Shown here in pieces: positions 1 to 6,416 of a stretch of 8,678 nt of DNA (position 1 is its first letter; each line of letters opens with the position of its first letter). Origin of the DNA: DASZXJ01 sp035545895 (lineage in GTDB: Bacteria; Planctomycetota; Phycisphaerae; Tepidisphaerales; Tepidisphaeraceae); assembly GCA_035545895.1 (NCBI GenBank), contig DASZXJ010000088.1, positions 1 to 8,678 on the forward strand. Reading direction: 5' to 3'. The translations under genes and the position numbers were made by a program. Below the pieces are notes generated by a model. That model did not search any database and was not told where the DNA came from. It was given only the letters and a program-made list of their open reading frames with translations.

Positions 1-124
1 CTTGGTCAAAGCCGAACCGCGAACCGGCGCAGCACTGGGACTGGCCGCAGCCCACGGCTTCGCCAGCGTCACGGCTGCCGATGCAAAGGGATGGTTCGAG
101 AAATGCGGCTACTGTGTACACTGA
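1..124 (+). CDS. C-terminal end of a probable IS630-family transposase (5' end outside window)
   Basis: The frame starting at base 2 stays open for 40 codons and ends in TGA at 122-124. The visible tail ends with the residues VTAADAKGWFEKCGY. From memory this closely resembles the extreme C terminus of IS630/Tc1-mariner-type DDE transposases, whose ends commonly read like 'T..DARGWF.HCGY'. Such proteins cut and paste their element into TA dinucleotides. The catalytic DDE residues lie outside the window, so it cannot be seen whether the gene is intact. It reads toward the XRE-S24 gene but is separated from it by about 165 nt. The family call rests on a short tail and is only moderately secure. 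A chance open frame is possible but less likely, given the motif and the clean stop. Confidence 0.6.
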   Translation, partial: LVKAEPRTGAALGLAAAHGFASVTAADAKGWFEKCGYCVH

Positions 125-140
125 CCTGAAAACCGCTCTA
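125..140 (+). mobile_element. Candidate right end of the IS630-like element
   Basis: Just after the transposase stop lies TGAAAACCGCTCTA, which ends in a TA dinucleotide at 139-140. IS630 elements insert at TA and duplicate it, and their terminal inverted repeats often lie only a few bases beyond the transposase stop. The left end is not in the window, so the inverted repeat cannot be checked. A second AAAACCGCT copy occurs at 164-172 (first copy 129-137). It could be an internal subterminal repeat, which would place the true end further right. Confidence 0.3.
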
Positions 141-182
141 AGTAGGAGTTTTTTGTCCGTTTCAAAACCGCTTCGAATCGCG

Positions 183-211
183 TTGCGTGAGTTAGGTATT
201 TGTACGATAAT
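183..211 (+). promoter_or_regulatory. Candidate sigma70-type promoter for the XRE-S24 gene
   Basis: A -35-like TTGCGT at 183-188 and a -10-like GATAAT at 206-211 are separated by 17 nt, the optimal spacing. The -10 differs from TATAAT by one base. The -35 matches only in its TTG. Transcription would start near 218, upstream of all candidate start codons of the regulator gene. This is read by eye; planctomycete promoters in particular are poorly defined. Confidence 0.3.
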
Positions 212-278
212 TTCCTTGCCTTTTGATTGGCCAATGGCTATGTAAGGATGATTAAACTTTACGATCCATGGAAGGTTT

Positions 279-296
279 GTCCCATAATTATGGAAC
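279..296. promoter_or_regulatory. Palindrome over the regulator's start codon, candidate operator
   Basis: CCATAATTATGG at 282-293 is a perfect 12-bp palindrome. It extends to an 18-bp dyad at 279-296 with one mismatched pair. The ATG at 290-292, the most likely start of the XRE-S24 gene, sits inside the right half. XRE-S24 and LexA-type repressors usually bind dyads at their own promoter, so an autoregulatory operator is a natural inference. No second copy was found in the window. At this length a chance palindrome cannot be excluded. Confidence 0.35.
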
Positions 297-1114
297 CTCT
301 TGGTACGAAGCTTCGTCGTCAACGCCGTCGGCTGGGGCTGACATTGGATGAATTGGCGGGTCGGAGCGGTATATCCAAACCATATTTGTCGCTGATCGAA
401 ACGGGCCGGGTTGGTAATCCGCCGAGCGACGAAAAATTGCGCCGGCTGGAGCAAACCCTTGGCTTCACCTCCGGCGAATTGCTCAGCCAGGCACATCTCC
501 AGCGCACCCCGCGCGACGTGCGGGTCATGCTTCAGCAACTGATGGGAAAGAGGGGGCCAGGGGCCAGGGGCGAGGGGCAGGAAAATGCTGTCTCGCCCCT
601 AGCCCCTCGTCCCTTGCCCCTTGATCTGGACGATGCATATCTCTCTGGTGTTTTGCAGGAACTGGTGGGTCAATCATCCGGCAATCTCGAGACAATCCGG
701 ACCAATGCGGTGCCGGTGATCAACCGTGTTTCAGCGGGCTATCCAAAAGATTTCACGGATATGTCATATCCCAAAGGCGCTGCTGACGATTATGTGGGCT
801 GTCCCGATGTTCAGGACAAGAATGCCTTTGGCGCTCGCGTTCATGGCGATTCAATGCAGCCCAAGTATCGCGAGGGGGATATCATCATTTTCTCGCCTGC
901 CATTGCCCCGCGCAATGGTGACGATTGTTTTGTCCGATTCGCTGACGGTCAAACCACGTTCAAGCGGGTCTTTTTCGAATCGAATGAAGATGGAACACCG
1001 GTTTTACGCCTTCAACCGCGAAACGAGAAATATCGTCCGCAGATCGTTCCAGCCGAGCAGATTAGCGGGTTGTATAAAGCGGTCTATCGATATGAGCCAG
1101 TGCGGGGCGATTGA
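290..1114 (+). CDS. XRE-family HTH transcriptional regulator with C-terminal LexA/S24 peptidase-like domain
   Basis: Numbered from ATG 290 the protein has 274 residues. Residues 5-60 form a Cro/C1-type helix-turn-helix (KLRRQRRRLGLTLDEL, then SGISKPYLSLIETG). Residues 86-112 are a low-complexity Gly/Arg then Pro/Leu linker encoded by heptamer repeats. Residues 140-270 match the S24 fold: AG at 149-150 is the expected self-cleavage bond, S188 in HGDSMQP is the nucleophile, and K225 in TTFKRV is the general base. LexA and CI-type repressors with this layout self-cleave when RecA is activated, so a stress-induced repressor is likely; its targets are unknown. The frame is open from a TTG at 227, and an ATG exists at 248. 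ATG 290 is preferred because the HTH begins right after it, although the GGAAGG at 270-275 is rather distant. The small HExxH gene follows 46 nt downstream and may be co-transcribed. Confidence 0.88.
   Translation: MEPLGTKLRRQRRRLGLTLDELAGRSGISKPYLSLIETGRVGNPPSDEKLRRLEQTLGFTSGELLSQAHLQRTPRDVRVMLQQLMGKRGPGARGEGQENAVSPLAPRPLPLDLDDAYLSGVLQELVGQSSGNLETIRTNAVPVINRVSAGYPKDFTDMSYPKGAADDYVGCPDVQDKNAFGARVHGDSMQPKYREGDIIIFSPAIAPRNGDDCFVRFADGQTTFKRVFFESNEDGTPVLRLQPRNEKYRPQIVPAEQISGLYKAVYRYEPVRGD
552..622. repeat. Inverted pair of G-rich/C-rich heptamer arrays inside the regulator gene
   Basis: Four consecutive 7-nt units run from 553 to 580: GGGGCCA, GGGGCCA, GGGGCGA, GGGGCAG. After a 13-nt spacer, four units of opposite orientation run from 594 to 621: CGCCCCT, AGCCCCT, CGTCCCT, TGCCCCT. 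The arms can pair as an imperfect stem of about 29 bp with roughly 23 matches. Four G4 runs with 3-nt loops (CCA, CCA, CGA) also make a classic G-quadruplex pattern on the + strand. The whole block is translated in frame as the linker between the HTH and S24 domains. It resembles the short tandemly repeated repeats with 7-nt period known from cyanobacteria and some other bacteria. Confidence 0.8.
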
Positions 1115-1121
1115 GATGCAA

Positions 1122-1177
1122 AAGGATGAAGTCGCAAATCACAAGTCAGAAGGATGAAGAATGAAGGATGAAGGTTC
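1122..1177. repeat. Eight-unit degenerate heptamer array filling the intergenic gap and the start of the next gene
   Basis: From 1122 the sequence divides without remainder into 7-mers that all begin with AA: AAGGATG, AAGTCGC, AAATCAC, AAGTCAG, AAGGATG, AAGAATG, AAGGATG, AAGGTTC. The array starts seven bases after the regulator's stop codon and runs through the first five codons of the HExxH gene. Units of the AAGNATG type each carry an ATG and most an AGGA, so the array itself supplies the downstream gene's ribosome binding site and start codon. The 7-nt period matches that of the G-rich array inside the preceding gene. Confidence 0.75.
1150..1154 (+). promoter_or_regulatory. Ribosome binding site of the HExxH gene, made of repeat sequence
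   Basis: AAGGA at 1150-1154 lies six bases before ATG 1161 and is part of a heptamer unit. This spacing decides the start of the small membrane gene. Neighbouring ATGs at 1154 and 1168 lie in the other two frames and lead to a 5-codon and a 67-codon frame, neither protein-like. Confidence 0.55.
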
Positions 1178-1574
1178 GAATTCATTCCTTCGATTTCTCA
1201 TTTATCTCTGGACATTCCCAACCACTTGCGTTGGTTTACTTTTTATCCCGCTGGCGATGCTGGGCGGGGGAAAAGTCCAAATCGTCCAAGGCGTTCTTGA
1301 AATTCATGGACAATGGATCGCCTGGCTATTGCGAACACTCGTGCCGATTCCCGGCGGGGCGTCGGCAATGACTCTGGGCCATGTGGTCATCGCCCGGGAT
1401 CAAGCCTGCCTGGATTCCTCCCGCGAGCACGAGCGCGTCCATGTCCGGCAGTGTGAACGCTGGGGGCCATTTTTCATACCTGCCTATCTGCTGGCGAGCC
1501 TTCTGGTCAAAATCCGTGGGCTGGATGCGTATCGTGATAATCCGTTTGAACGGGAAGCTTACGAACGGTCATAA
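1161..1574 (+). CDS. Small membrane protein with HExxH zinc-metalloprotease motif
   Basis: The product has 137 residues. Residues 10-33 form one hydrophobic segment (FLRFLIYLWTFP onward) and residues about 103-118 a second (PFFIPAYLLASLLV). Between them lies HERVH at 90-94, a textbook HExxH zinc-binding and catalytic motif, within EHERVHVRQCERWG. The tail carries NPFEREAY at 127-134. A Glu there (E130 or E132) could be the third zinc ligand, as in gluzincin-type proteases where NPFE/EREA-like motifs follow. I recognise the general pattern from uncharacterised bacterial proteins but cannot give it a named family. It follows the XRE-S24 regulator by 46 nt, filled entirely by heptamer repeats. 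An intramembrane or membrane-proximal protease acting near the regulator is inference only. The stop TAA at 1572-1574 faces the convergent glycosyltransferase cluster 35 nt away. Confidence 0.78.
   Translation: MKDEGSNSFLRFLIYLWTFPTTCVGLLFIPLAMLGGGKVQIVQGVLEIHGQWIAWLLRTLVPIPGGASAMTLGHVVIARDQACLDSSREHERVHVRQCERWGPFFIPAYLLASLLVKIRGLDAYRDNPFEREAYERS
1163..1191 (+). other. Potential mRNA hairpin touching the start codon of the HExxH gene
   Basis: GAAGGATGAA at 1163-1172 can pair with TTCATTCCTTC at 1181-1191 with one bulged base, leaving an 8-nt loop. The last base of the ATG is the first base of the stem. The right arm amounts to one and a half heptamers in reverse orientation, so the repeat array ends in an inverted copy, the same design as in the upstream gene. 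Such a hairpin could slow initiation. Its stability was not computed. Confidence 0.4.
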
Positions 1575-1609
1575 TGTTTGAGAATCCATTCTGCAGGGTT
1601 CAATTTCGG

Positions 1610-3523
1610 CTAACCAGATGTCTTGCGCATTTGCGGCTGCATGGGGAATTCATAAATATAGATGCTCCCGCCAAGAATGGCGATCGGATTAAATTGCAGC
1701 AAGCCTCGATAAATCTCCCGGCTATGCTCGTCGTAGAAGATTCCCTGCAAGTGGGTTGCGCTGATGGCGACATAGCACGACTCGGATTCAGAAGGCAGGA
1801 CGCGCTCGTTGGCGAACATCCATCCGCCGGGCATGTGAGTCGCTTTAATGCCGTAATATGCCGGGTCAGCCGTGCCGAAATAGCAGAGGTACATTTTCTT
1901 CGGCGAAGCGGCCTTCTGCCACTGTGCGAGCAGTTTCAAATCCTGTCCCCAGTCGAGATTGGAATCGCCGAGCAGGCGAATGCCATTGTTGATACCGCCC
2001 GACGGGAAATTGAAAAACGCGATGTAATTGGGATAGGCCGTCAATGTCTCCACCAACAAGCCGAAGAGCAAAACGCTGACGATTGAAACGCCTACATGCC
2101 GTAGGCTTCGAACCAGCCCAGCCAATCCCACGCCGACGGCCATGAAAATGAACGGATACACCGGCAAAATATGACGGATGCCGATATTCATCGTTGAATT
2201 GAGAGCACTGAAGAAGTAGATGGCTCCCGGCAGTGCTGCGCCAATCGTCGGCCACCAATTGATCGACGCGCGTGATTCGGAACTGAAAAGTTTCGTCAAT
2301 GCAATCGTGATGCCGACCGACCCCGCCAACATGGCCAGCAATGTTGCCACGGGAGTTTTGAACAATATGACACACGGGAAATAGAACCACCATCCCTGCG
2401 TTCCAATCTCACCCAGCAGATAGGAATTTCGCAGGATTGTCGTTGTGTAGGTGTACAGAAATCCCCACAGCCAGGCTTGCGGCAGCAGATGGATCGAATC
2501 AGCGAACATCACCGCGCTGGCAACGCCGCCTTGAGGCTCGGTTCGGACCATTTCGGCGGTGACGAGATCACCATTTCCACCCATTCGCGCGGCGATGCGA
2601 TCATGTTTGAGCCGTTCGATGACGTTGGACATGTCCAGCGGCGGCAACCCTCCGCTGGCGGAGGAAAAGCGGAAATCGTAGCACGACCAGATCATGACCA
2701 TGGAAATCAAAGCGACCGCGACACATGCCAGCACGGCTGCAACGGTTCGCTGTGCTCGCGTCACAAGGTTACGCCCCAGAACCGTCCAGGGCTGCGGCAA
2801 TAATGCTCGGATCAATAGGCCGACAAACAGGATGAGGCCGCAAAGCGTTCCGGAGAATTTGATGTTCAGCGACAGCCCGCACGCCATCGCCATTGCCGCC
2901 AGTGACAACCCCGTGCCGCGCCGGCCAAATTGCCACATCGCCATCGCCATCGCGACAAATGCAAACGAGAACATCACATCGTTTTTGACGATGGAAGCAT
3001 GTCCCAGAAAGCCTGGATCGAAAGCAAACAGCGCCGTTGCGATGACCGCCGCTGCCGGACCCGCCAATCGCCAGGACCACCAGGCAATCAGTCCGCCCAG
3101 CAGGATCGCGACAAACAGGAACATCATTCGCGACTTCTGAACGATTTCGTCGGCATTGTTTTCAGGCGTGTCGAACAGTGTCACCATGCAGATCGCCCAC
3201 TGATATGCGTGGTGATCTTCATGCACCAATTCGTCGCCGATTTTCAGGTTGAACCGCAATTTGACTGAATCATGTCCAAACGGAAGCGATGCCCAATATC
3301 CAAAAAAAGACGGGTCTTCGGCGTCCATGACAAAACTGCCGGTTGTGCGCCGGGCAATGCCGCTGACCAGATGCAATGGTTCATCGTAAGTCGCGCTCTT
3401 GGTTCGACTGGCCGAACAGGAAAGGCCCGCAAAGCAGAGGAGCAGGAGTACGCAGGCGCCGATTGCGATTATTGTGGCAGTGTGCTTGTGCTGCGCCGGG
3501 CTTTGAGGAAGTGCGTCAGTCAT
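1610..3523 (-). CDS. GT-C glycosyltransferase C, PMT/GT39-like integral membrane protein
   Basis: The product has 637 residues. After an N-terminal membrane helix (about 16-36) comes ATYDEP with D47-E48, the first-loop acidic pair that is catalytic in GT-C enzymes of the PMT/ArnT type. Many hydrophobic segments follow. Shared motifs are GHASIVKNDV (H175, K180-D182), NIGIRHILPVYPF around 446-458, and LLGDSNLDWGQDL at 517-529, opening a C-terminal extracytoplasmic domain. Such enzymes transfer a sugar from a polyprenyl-phosphate donor on the outer face of the membrane. Unlike A and B, the second-loop motif reads AEDPSFFGYW (68-77), lacking PPL. The central loop (about 287-345) is also far shorter. 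The start ATG overlaps the methyltransferase stop (ATGA), so translation is probably coupled. It is the last gene of the cluster. Donor and acceptor cannot be read from sequence. Confidence 0.85.
   Translation of the reverse strand: MTDALPQSPAQHKHTATIIAIGACVLLLLCFAGLSCSASRTKSATYDEPLHLVSGIARRTTGSFVMDAEDPSFFGYWASLPFGHDSVKLRFNLKIGDELVHEDHHAYQWAICMVTLFDTPENNADEIVQKSRMMFLFVAILLGGLIAWWSWRLAGPAAAVIATALFAFDPGFLGHASIVKNDVMFSFAFVAMAMAMWQFGRRGTGLSLAAMAMACGLSLNIKFSGTLCGLILFVGLLIRALLPQPWTVLGRNLVTRAQRTVAAVLACVAVALISMVMIWSCYDFRFSSASGGLPPLDMSNVIERLKHDRIAARMGGNGDLVTAEMVRTEPQGGVASAVMFADSIHLLPQAWLWGFLYTYTTTILRNSYLLGEIGTQGWWFYFPCVILFKTPVATLLAMLAGSVGITIALTKLFSSESRASINWWPTIGAALPGAIYFFSALNSTMNIGIRHILPVYPFIFMAVGVGLAGLVRSLRHVGVSIVSVLLFGLLVETLTAYPNYIAFFNFPSGGINNGIRLLGDSNLDWGQDLKLLAQWQKAASPKKMYLCYFGTADPAYYGIKATHMPGGWMFANERVLPSESESCYVAISATHLQGIFYDEHSREIYRGLLQFNPIAILGGSIYIYEFPMQPQMRKTSG
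1940..1976 (-). repeat. Conserved nucleotide block in the paralogs, copy C (others at 4572-4608 and 6695-6731)
   Basis: The LLGDSNLDWGQDL motif is encoded by nearly the same DNA in all three glycosyltransferase genes. The + strand reads ATCCTGTCCCCAGTCGAGAT at 1940 and 6695, and differs by one base (ATCCTGCCCC...) at 4572. The blocks point the same way, about 2.1 to 2.6 kb apart. They reflect shared ancestry under strong protein constraint and could allow recombination between the copies. Confidence 0.6.
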
Positions 3524-4293
3524 GGTTTGATGGCAACCGAGATTACGCTTAATCCAAACGGAAGCGGCACGCGACCCAGAATATGACGTTCGCTGGAATA
3601 TAGAGTCTTCAGCGCCCAGTTCACCGGTGCCGAAGGCACGCGCATTGCGGCTTTGGGATCGACCGGCCTGGATTTTTTTTGCATCATTCGCACGGTTGCA
3701 GCCACCGGAAACAGGGCGGTGTTCGCATAGCTGAGCAAATCGACCCTAAGCCCCGCCCCCTTGAATAATTCGCCAAGCTGCCGGCGATTGTACCTTCTGA
3801 AATGATGATGCAGGTCATCCCAATAGCTCCATAGCCATTGATATGCCGGTACGGTGGCGATCAATATTCCGCCGCTGCGAAGCAATGAGACGGCTTGAGA
3901 CGCAGCGGCGCGGTCGTCTTCGAGATGTTCCAGAACGTCCAAGAGTAATACCGCATCAAACTGTCCGCCGGTGAGTGAGAGGCCGGCGGAAAAATTTCCC
4001 AACTCAGCGCGCACGCCTCGCTGGACACAAAATTCGATGGCATGAGGCGAACCGTCGATTCCGACCGCATCGAAGCCGCCGTTCAGACGTGCGAGCATCG
4101 CTCCGCAGCCGCAGCCCAGGTCCGCCACGCGCGGGCGCGAACCATTGGCTGCCGGTAAGTAACGGTGCAGCAGATTCAATACGATCTGCTGCTTGGCGGT
4201 ATACCACCAGTGGCGGTCTTCCACCTCAAACATGGTTTGATAAACATCGTCCTGCATGACTATGTGATCGGCCTGATCCTCCGCGGAAGTCAA
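3520..4293 (-). CDS. Class I SAM-dependent methyltransferase
   Basis: The product has up to 257 residues. ADLGCGCG at 57-64 is the glycine-rich SAM-binding motif I; D80 in VGID is the likely ribose-binding acidic residue. FDAVLLLDVLEHLEDD at 112-127 is the motif IV region, followed by LRSGGILIATVPAYQWLW. The N-terminal EDRHWWYTAKQQIV (25-38), the HHHFRRYNR segment and the C-terminal LPFGLSV mark a subfamily that often sits next to polyprenyl-phosphate sugar transferase genes. It is probably a cytosolic enzyme that methylates a sugar or lipid-linked intermediate; the substrate is unknown. The first codon at 4293 is TTG, two bases after gene B's stop. An ATG at 4257 would give MQDDVYQTMFEVE, which also fits the family N terminus. 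A GGAGG lies between the two starts but too far from the ATG. Its stop overlaps the start of gene C. Confidence 0.88.
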   Translation of the reverse strand: MTSAEDQADHIVMQDDVYQTMFEVEDRHWWYTAKQQIVLNLLHRYLPAANGSRPRVADLGCGCGAMLARLNGGFDAVGIDGSPHAIEFCVQRGVRAELGNFSAGLSLTGGQFDAVLLLDVLEHLEDDRAAASQAVSLLRSGGILIATVPAYQWLWSYWDDLHHHFRRYNRRQLGELFKGAGLRVDLLSYANTALFPVAATVRMMQKKSRPVDPKAAMRVPSAPVNWALKTLYSSERHILGRVPLPFGLSVISVAIKP

Positions 4294-4295
4294 TT

Positions 4296-6416
4296 TTACC
4301 GGATTGTACGAAGATCGTAGAGATAAATCGTCCCGCCGAGCACCTCCGAAGGACTCAGCGCGGAATAGCCTATGAATGAGTTATTGTAAATTCCCTGCAA
4401 ACCGGTTGCGCTGATGGCCAGCACATGGGAGGTTGCAAACTCACGGGTTGGAGGCCACGCAGGCAGAGGATCGTATTGAATCTGATAAAAATTCGGGTCC
4501 ACCGTCCCGAAATACGCCAATCCGATCGGCGGATTACCATGCTCTTTCTGCCATTTTGCCAAGGCCGGAAGATCCTGCCCCCAGTCGAGATTTGAATCAC
4601 CGAGTAATTGCCAAGGGTCTCGCCAGCTTTTCGCGGCGAGGTTGAAGAATGAAATATAGTCCGGCCAGGCGGTCAGAGCTTCCAGAGCCAGGACAGCGCA
4701 TAAGATGATCATCAGCCTGCGGATTTGCCAGCTGCGATTTACAAGCGGGGCCATGATTACGGCAGTGCCGACATATAGCAGTGGAAATACCGCCAGAATG
4801 TGTCGTAAACCGATGTTCACGTTGGAAGACATGGCCGCTAACAGCAGAGCAAACGCGGGAAGCATAATACAGGTCGCCAGCCAAAATGAACTCATCACTT
4901 GTTTCCATTGTTTCAGTGCAAAAACAATGGCCATCGAAATACTGATGAGTGATGCCAGCGGCATTTTGAACAGTGTCGCAAGCGGAAAGTAGTCCCAGCG
5001 TCCGCCGAATTCGATTTTTCCGAGCAGATAGTTGATTCGGGTGGTTCCATTCGCGACGACGCTGAGCACGCCGTTGATCCACGCTTCGGGCATCAAATGA
5101 TACTTAAGGCCGAAAAGAGCCGCATCAACTGCCAGGCTCGGCTGGCCGTTTGGGTGAGATATGCAGTATTGCACCGGGTTCAGAGCGTGCGCGGCTTGTT
5201 GCAGTGCCAGCCGAATGTCATTGGCAATCGCATAAAACTGCGGATTATTCGCCGGCCCGGGACCAAGCTGCCGCGCCAAATCCAGTTGCGAGCGGGCCGT
5301 CGCCTGATTCAGTGCCCCGGCTTCAATGTAGTTCAACAGGCGAGTTCGCATCACGAGCGAGAAGGGTAATTGTGGCAGGTCAGATTTTGCTTTTTCAAAA
5401 GCTGGCGAGAGCGCATCAATTCGAGAAGCCAGACCGGCAATCACTTGTTCTCTCGATTGGGTCAAATCGATTGGAATATCGGCAACGGTCGGATGTGTCG
5501 AATCGTATTGCCTGAATGTCAGCTCGTCGATAATACCGTGTGTATCGATATGGACGCTCGGGTCGGGAGCAGTGCTGAAACGGAATCGATAGGTCGCCCA
5601 GGTAACAACAACGCTGACCATGAAACAGGCGATCAGAATCATTGCGGCAACGCCTAATTTTTGAAACAGCGAGCGCGCCTGCCTGCTCATGACCGGCCAG
5701 GGTTTAGGCATTGCAGCTCGGATGCACAGTGAGATTGCAAGCAGGGGCGCCAGCGCCAGTCCGGAGAATTTCATGTTGATGGCCAGACTGAAAGCAAAAA
5801 TCAATGCGATTGCGTTTTGCAACGAAAGATGCCGACCGAGCCGCCATAAAATCCAAAAGGTGAATACTGTGCCAAACGCCATGGCCACATCGTTTTTGAT
5901 CAGCGGAGAGTGGCCGAGAAAGTTGGGATCGAAAGCAAATAAAGTCGTGGCAATTATTGCCCCGGTCCAACCTGCAATTTGCCACGACCATGCGGCCAAA
6001 ATGATTCCAACGCCAGTGCCAAATATGAGCATCGCCAATCGCGCGCGATTGACGATGGCCGCGCCGTCCCGGCCGGGCGTTCGAAACAGGATGTTTTTCG
6101 CCAGGTCCCATGCAGCAAGTGGTTCGGAGGGAATCCTTTGCCAGAACGTGTCGTTCGAATCGAATTGGATCGCATTCGATTTCTGTGCCGCAGCAGCCAG
6201 ATAGAAAGGCAATGGTGGATTGGGACAATCGGTTCGAAAATCAGCCATGTGGCTGTTGGTCCATCCGCCGATGAAGTGATAAGGTTCATCGTAAGTGGCG
6301 CACTTTGTTAATACCGCGGAATAAGAAAGAACAGCGAAAAAAAGAATCAGTAACGCGCAACTGGCAAAGGCAACTTTGTCTTGTCGGTTGTTTGTACTGG
6401 TGGCATTGTCCGTCAT
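4296..6416 (-). CDS. GT-C glycosyltransferase B, PMT/GT39-like integral membrane protein
   Basis: Starting from the ATG at 6416-6414, which overlaps the stop of gene A as ATGA, the product is 706 residues. A longer open frame reaches 6677 but runs inside gene A and is Arg/Cys-rich, so it is not used. Motifs are ATYDEP (D43-E44, predicted catalytic pair), DCPNPPLPFY at 63-72, GHSPLIKNDV with H169 and K174-D176, NIGLRHILAVFPL around 534-546, and LLGDSNLDWGQDL at 604-616. D43/E44, H169 and N175-D176 fall at exactly the same residue numbers as in protein A, a sign of duplication. Residues about 281-445 form a large hydrophilic loop, partly helical and Ala/Gln-rich. The second-loop ED of A and C is PN here. 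The inferred role is extracytoplasmic sugar transfer from a polyprenyl-phosphate donor. Confidence 0.85.
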   Translation of the reverse strand: MTDNATSTNNRQDKVAFASCALLILFFAVLSYSAVLTKCATYDEPYHFIGGWTNSHMADFRTDCPNPPLPFYLAAAAQKSNAIQFDSNDTFWQRIPSEPLAAWDLAKNILFRTPGRDGAAIVNRARLAMLIFGTGVGIILAAWSWQIAGWTGAIIATTLFAFDPNFLGHSPLIKNDVAMAFGTVFTFWILWRLGRHLSLQNAIALIFAFSLAINMKFSGLALAPLLAISLCIRAAMPKPWPVMSRQARSLFQKLGVAAMILIACFMVSVVVTWATYRFRFSTAPDPSVHIDTHGIIDELTFRQYDSTHPTVADIPIDLTQSREQVIAGLASRIDALSPAFEKAKSDLPQLPFSLVMRTRLLNYIEAGALNQATARSQLDLARQLGPGPANNPQFYAIANDIRLALQQAAHALNPVQYCISHPNGQPSLAVDAALFGLKYHLMPEAWINGVLSVVANGTTRINYLLGKIEFGGRWDYFPLATLFKMPLASLISISMAIVFALKQWKQVMSSFWLATCIMLPAFALLLAAMSSNVNIGLRHILAVFPLLYVGTAVIMAPLVNRSWQIRRLMIILCAVLALEALTAWPDYISFFNLAAKSWRDPWQLLGDSNLDWGQDLPALAKWQKEHGNPPIGLAYFGTVDPNFYQIQYDPLPAWPPTREFATSHVLAISATGLQGIYNNSFIGYSALSPSEVLGGTIYLYDLRTIR

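Noticed and set aside
726..1157. A 143-codon + strand frame overlapping the S24 domain
   Set aside because: The S24 catalytic residues are in the other frame, and this one shows no domain.
1122..1177. CRISPR array
   Set aside because: Units are 7 nt with no spacers; this is a simple degenerate tandem repeat.
1168..1371. A 67-codon frame starting at a heptamer ATG
   Set aside because: It overlaps the HExxH gene, whose membrane segment and zinc motif show which frame is real.
1161..1574. Calling the small protein ImmA or BlaR1
   Set aside because: It shares HExxH but not the length or domain layout of either family.
1575..1609. Bidirectional terminator between the convergent genes
   Set aside because: Only 4-bp stems such as GAAT/ATTC and no T-run are present; nothing convincing.
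1574..2086. A 170-codon open frame on the + strand
   Set aside because: It is antisense to the conserved C-terminal domain of glycosyltransferase C; the composition is that of a shadow frame.
2935..2956. CATCGC triplet repeat in glycosyltransferase C
   Set aside because: It simply encodes alternating Ala-Met residues in a membrane helix; too short to be meaningful.
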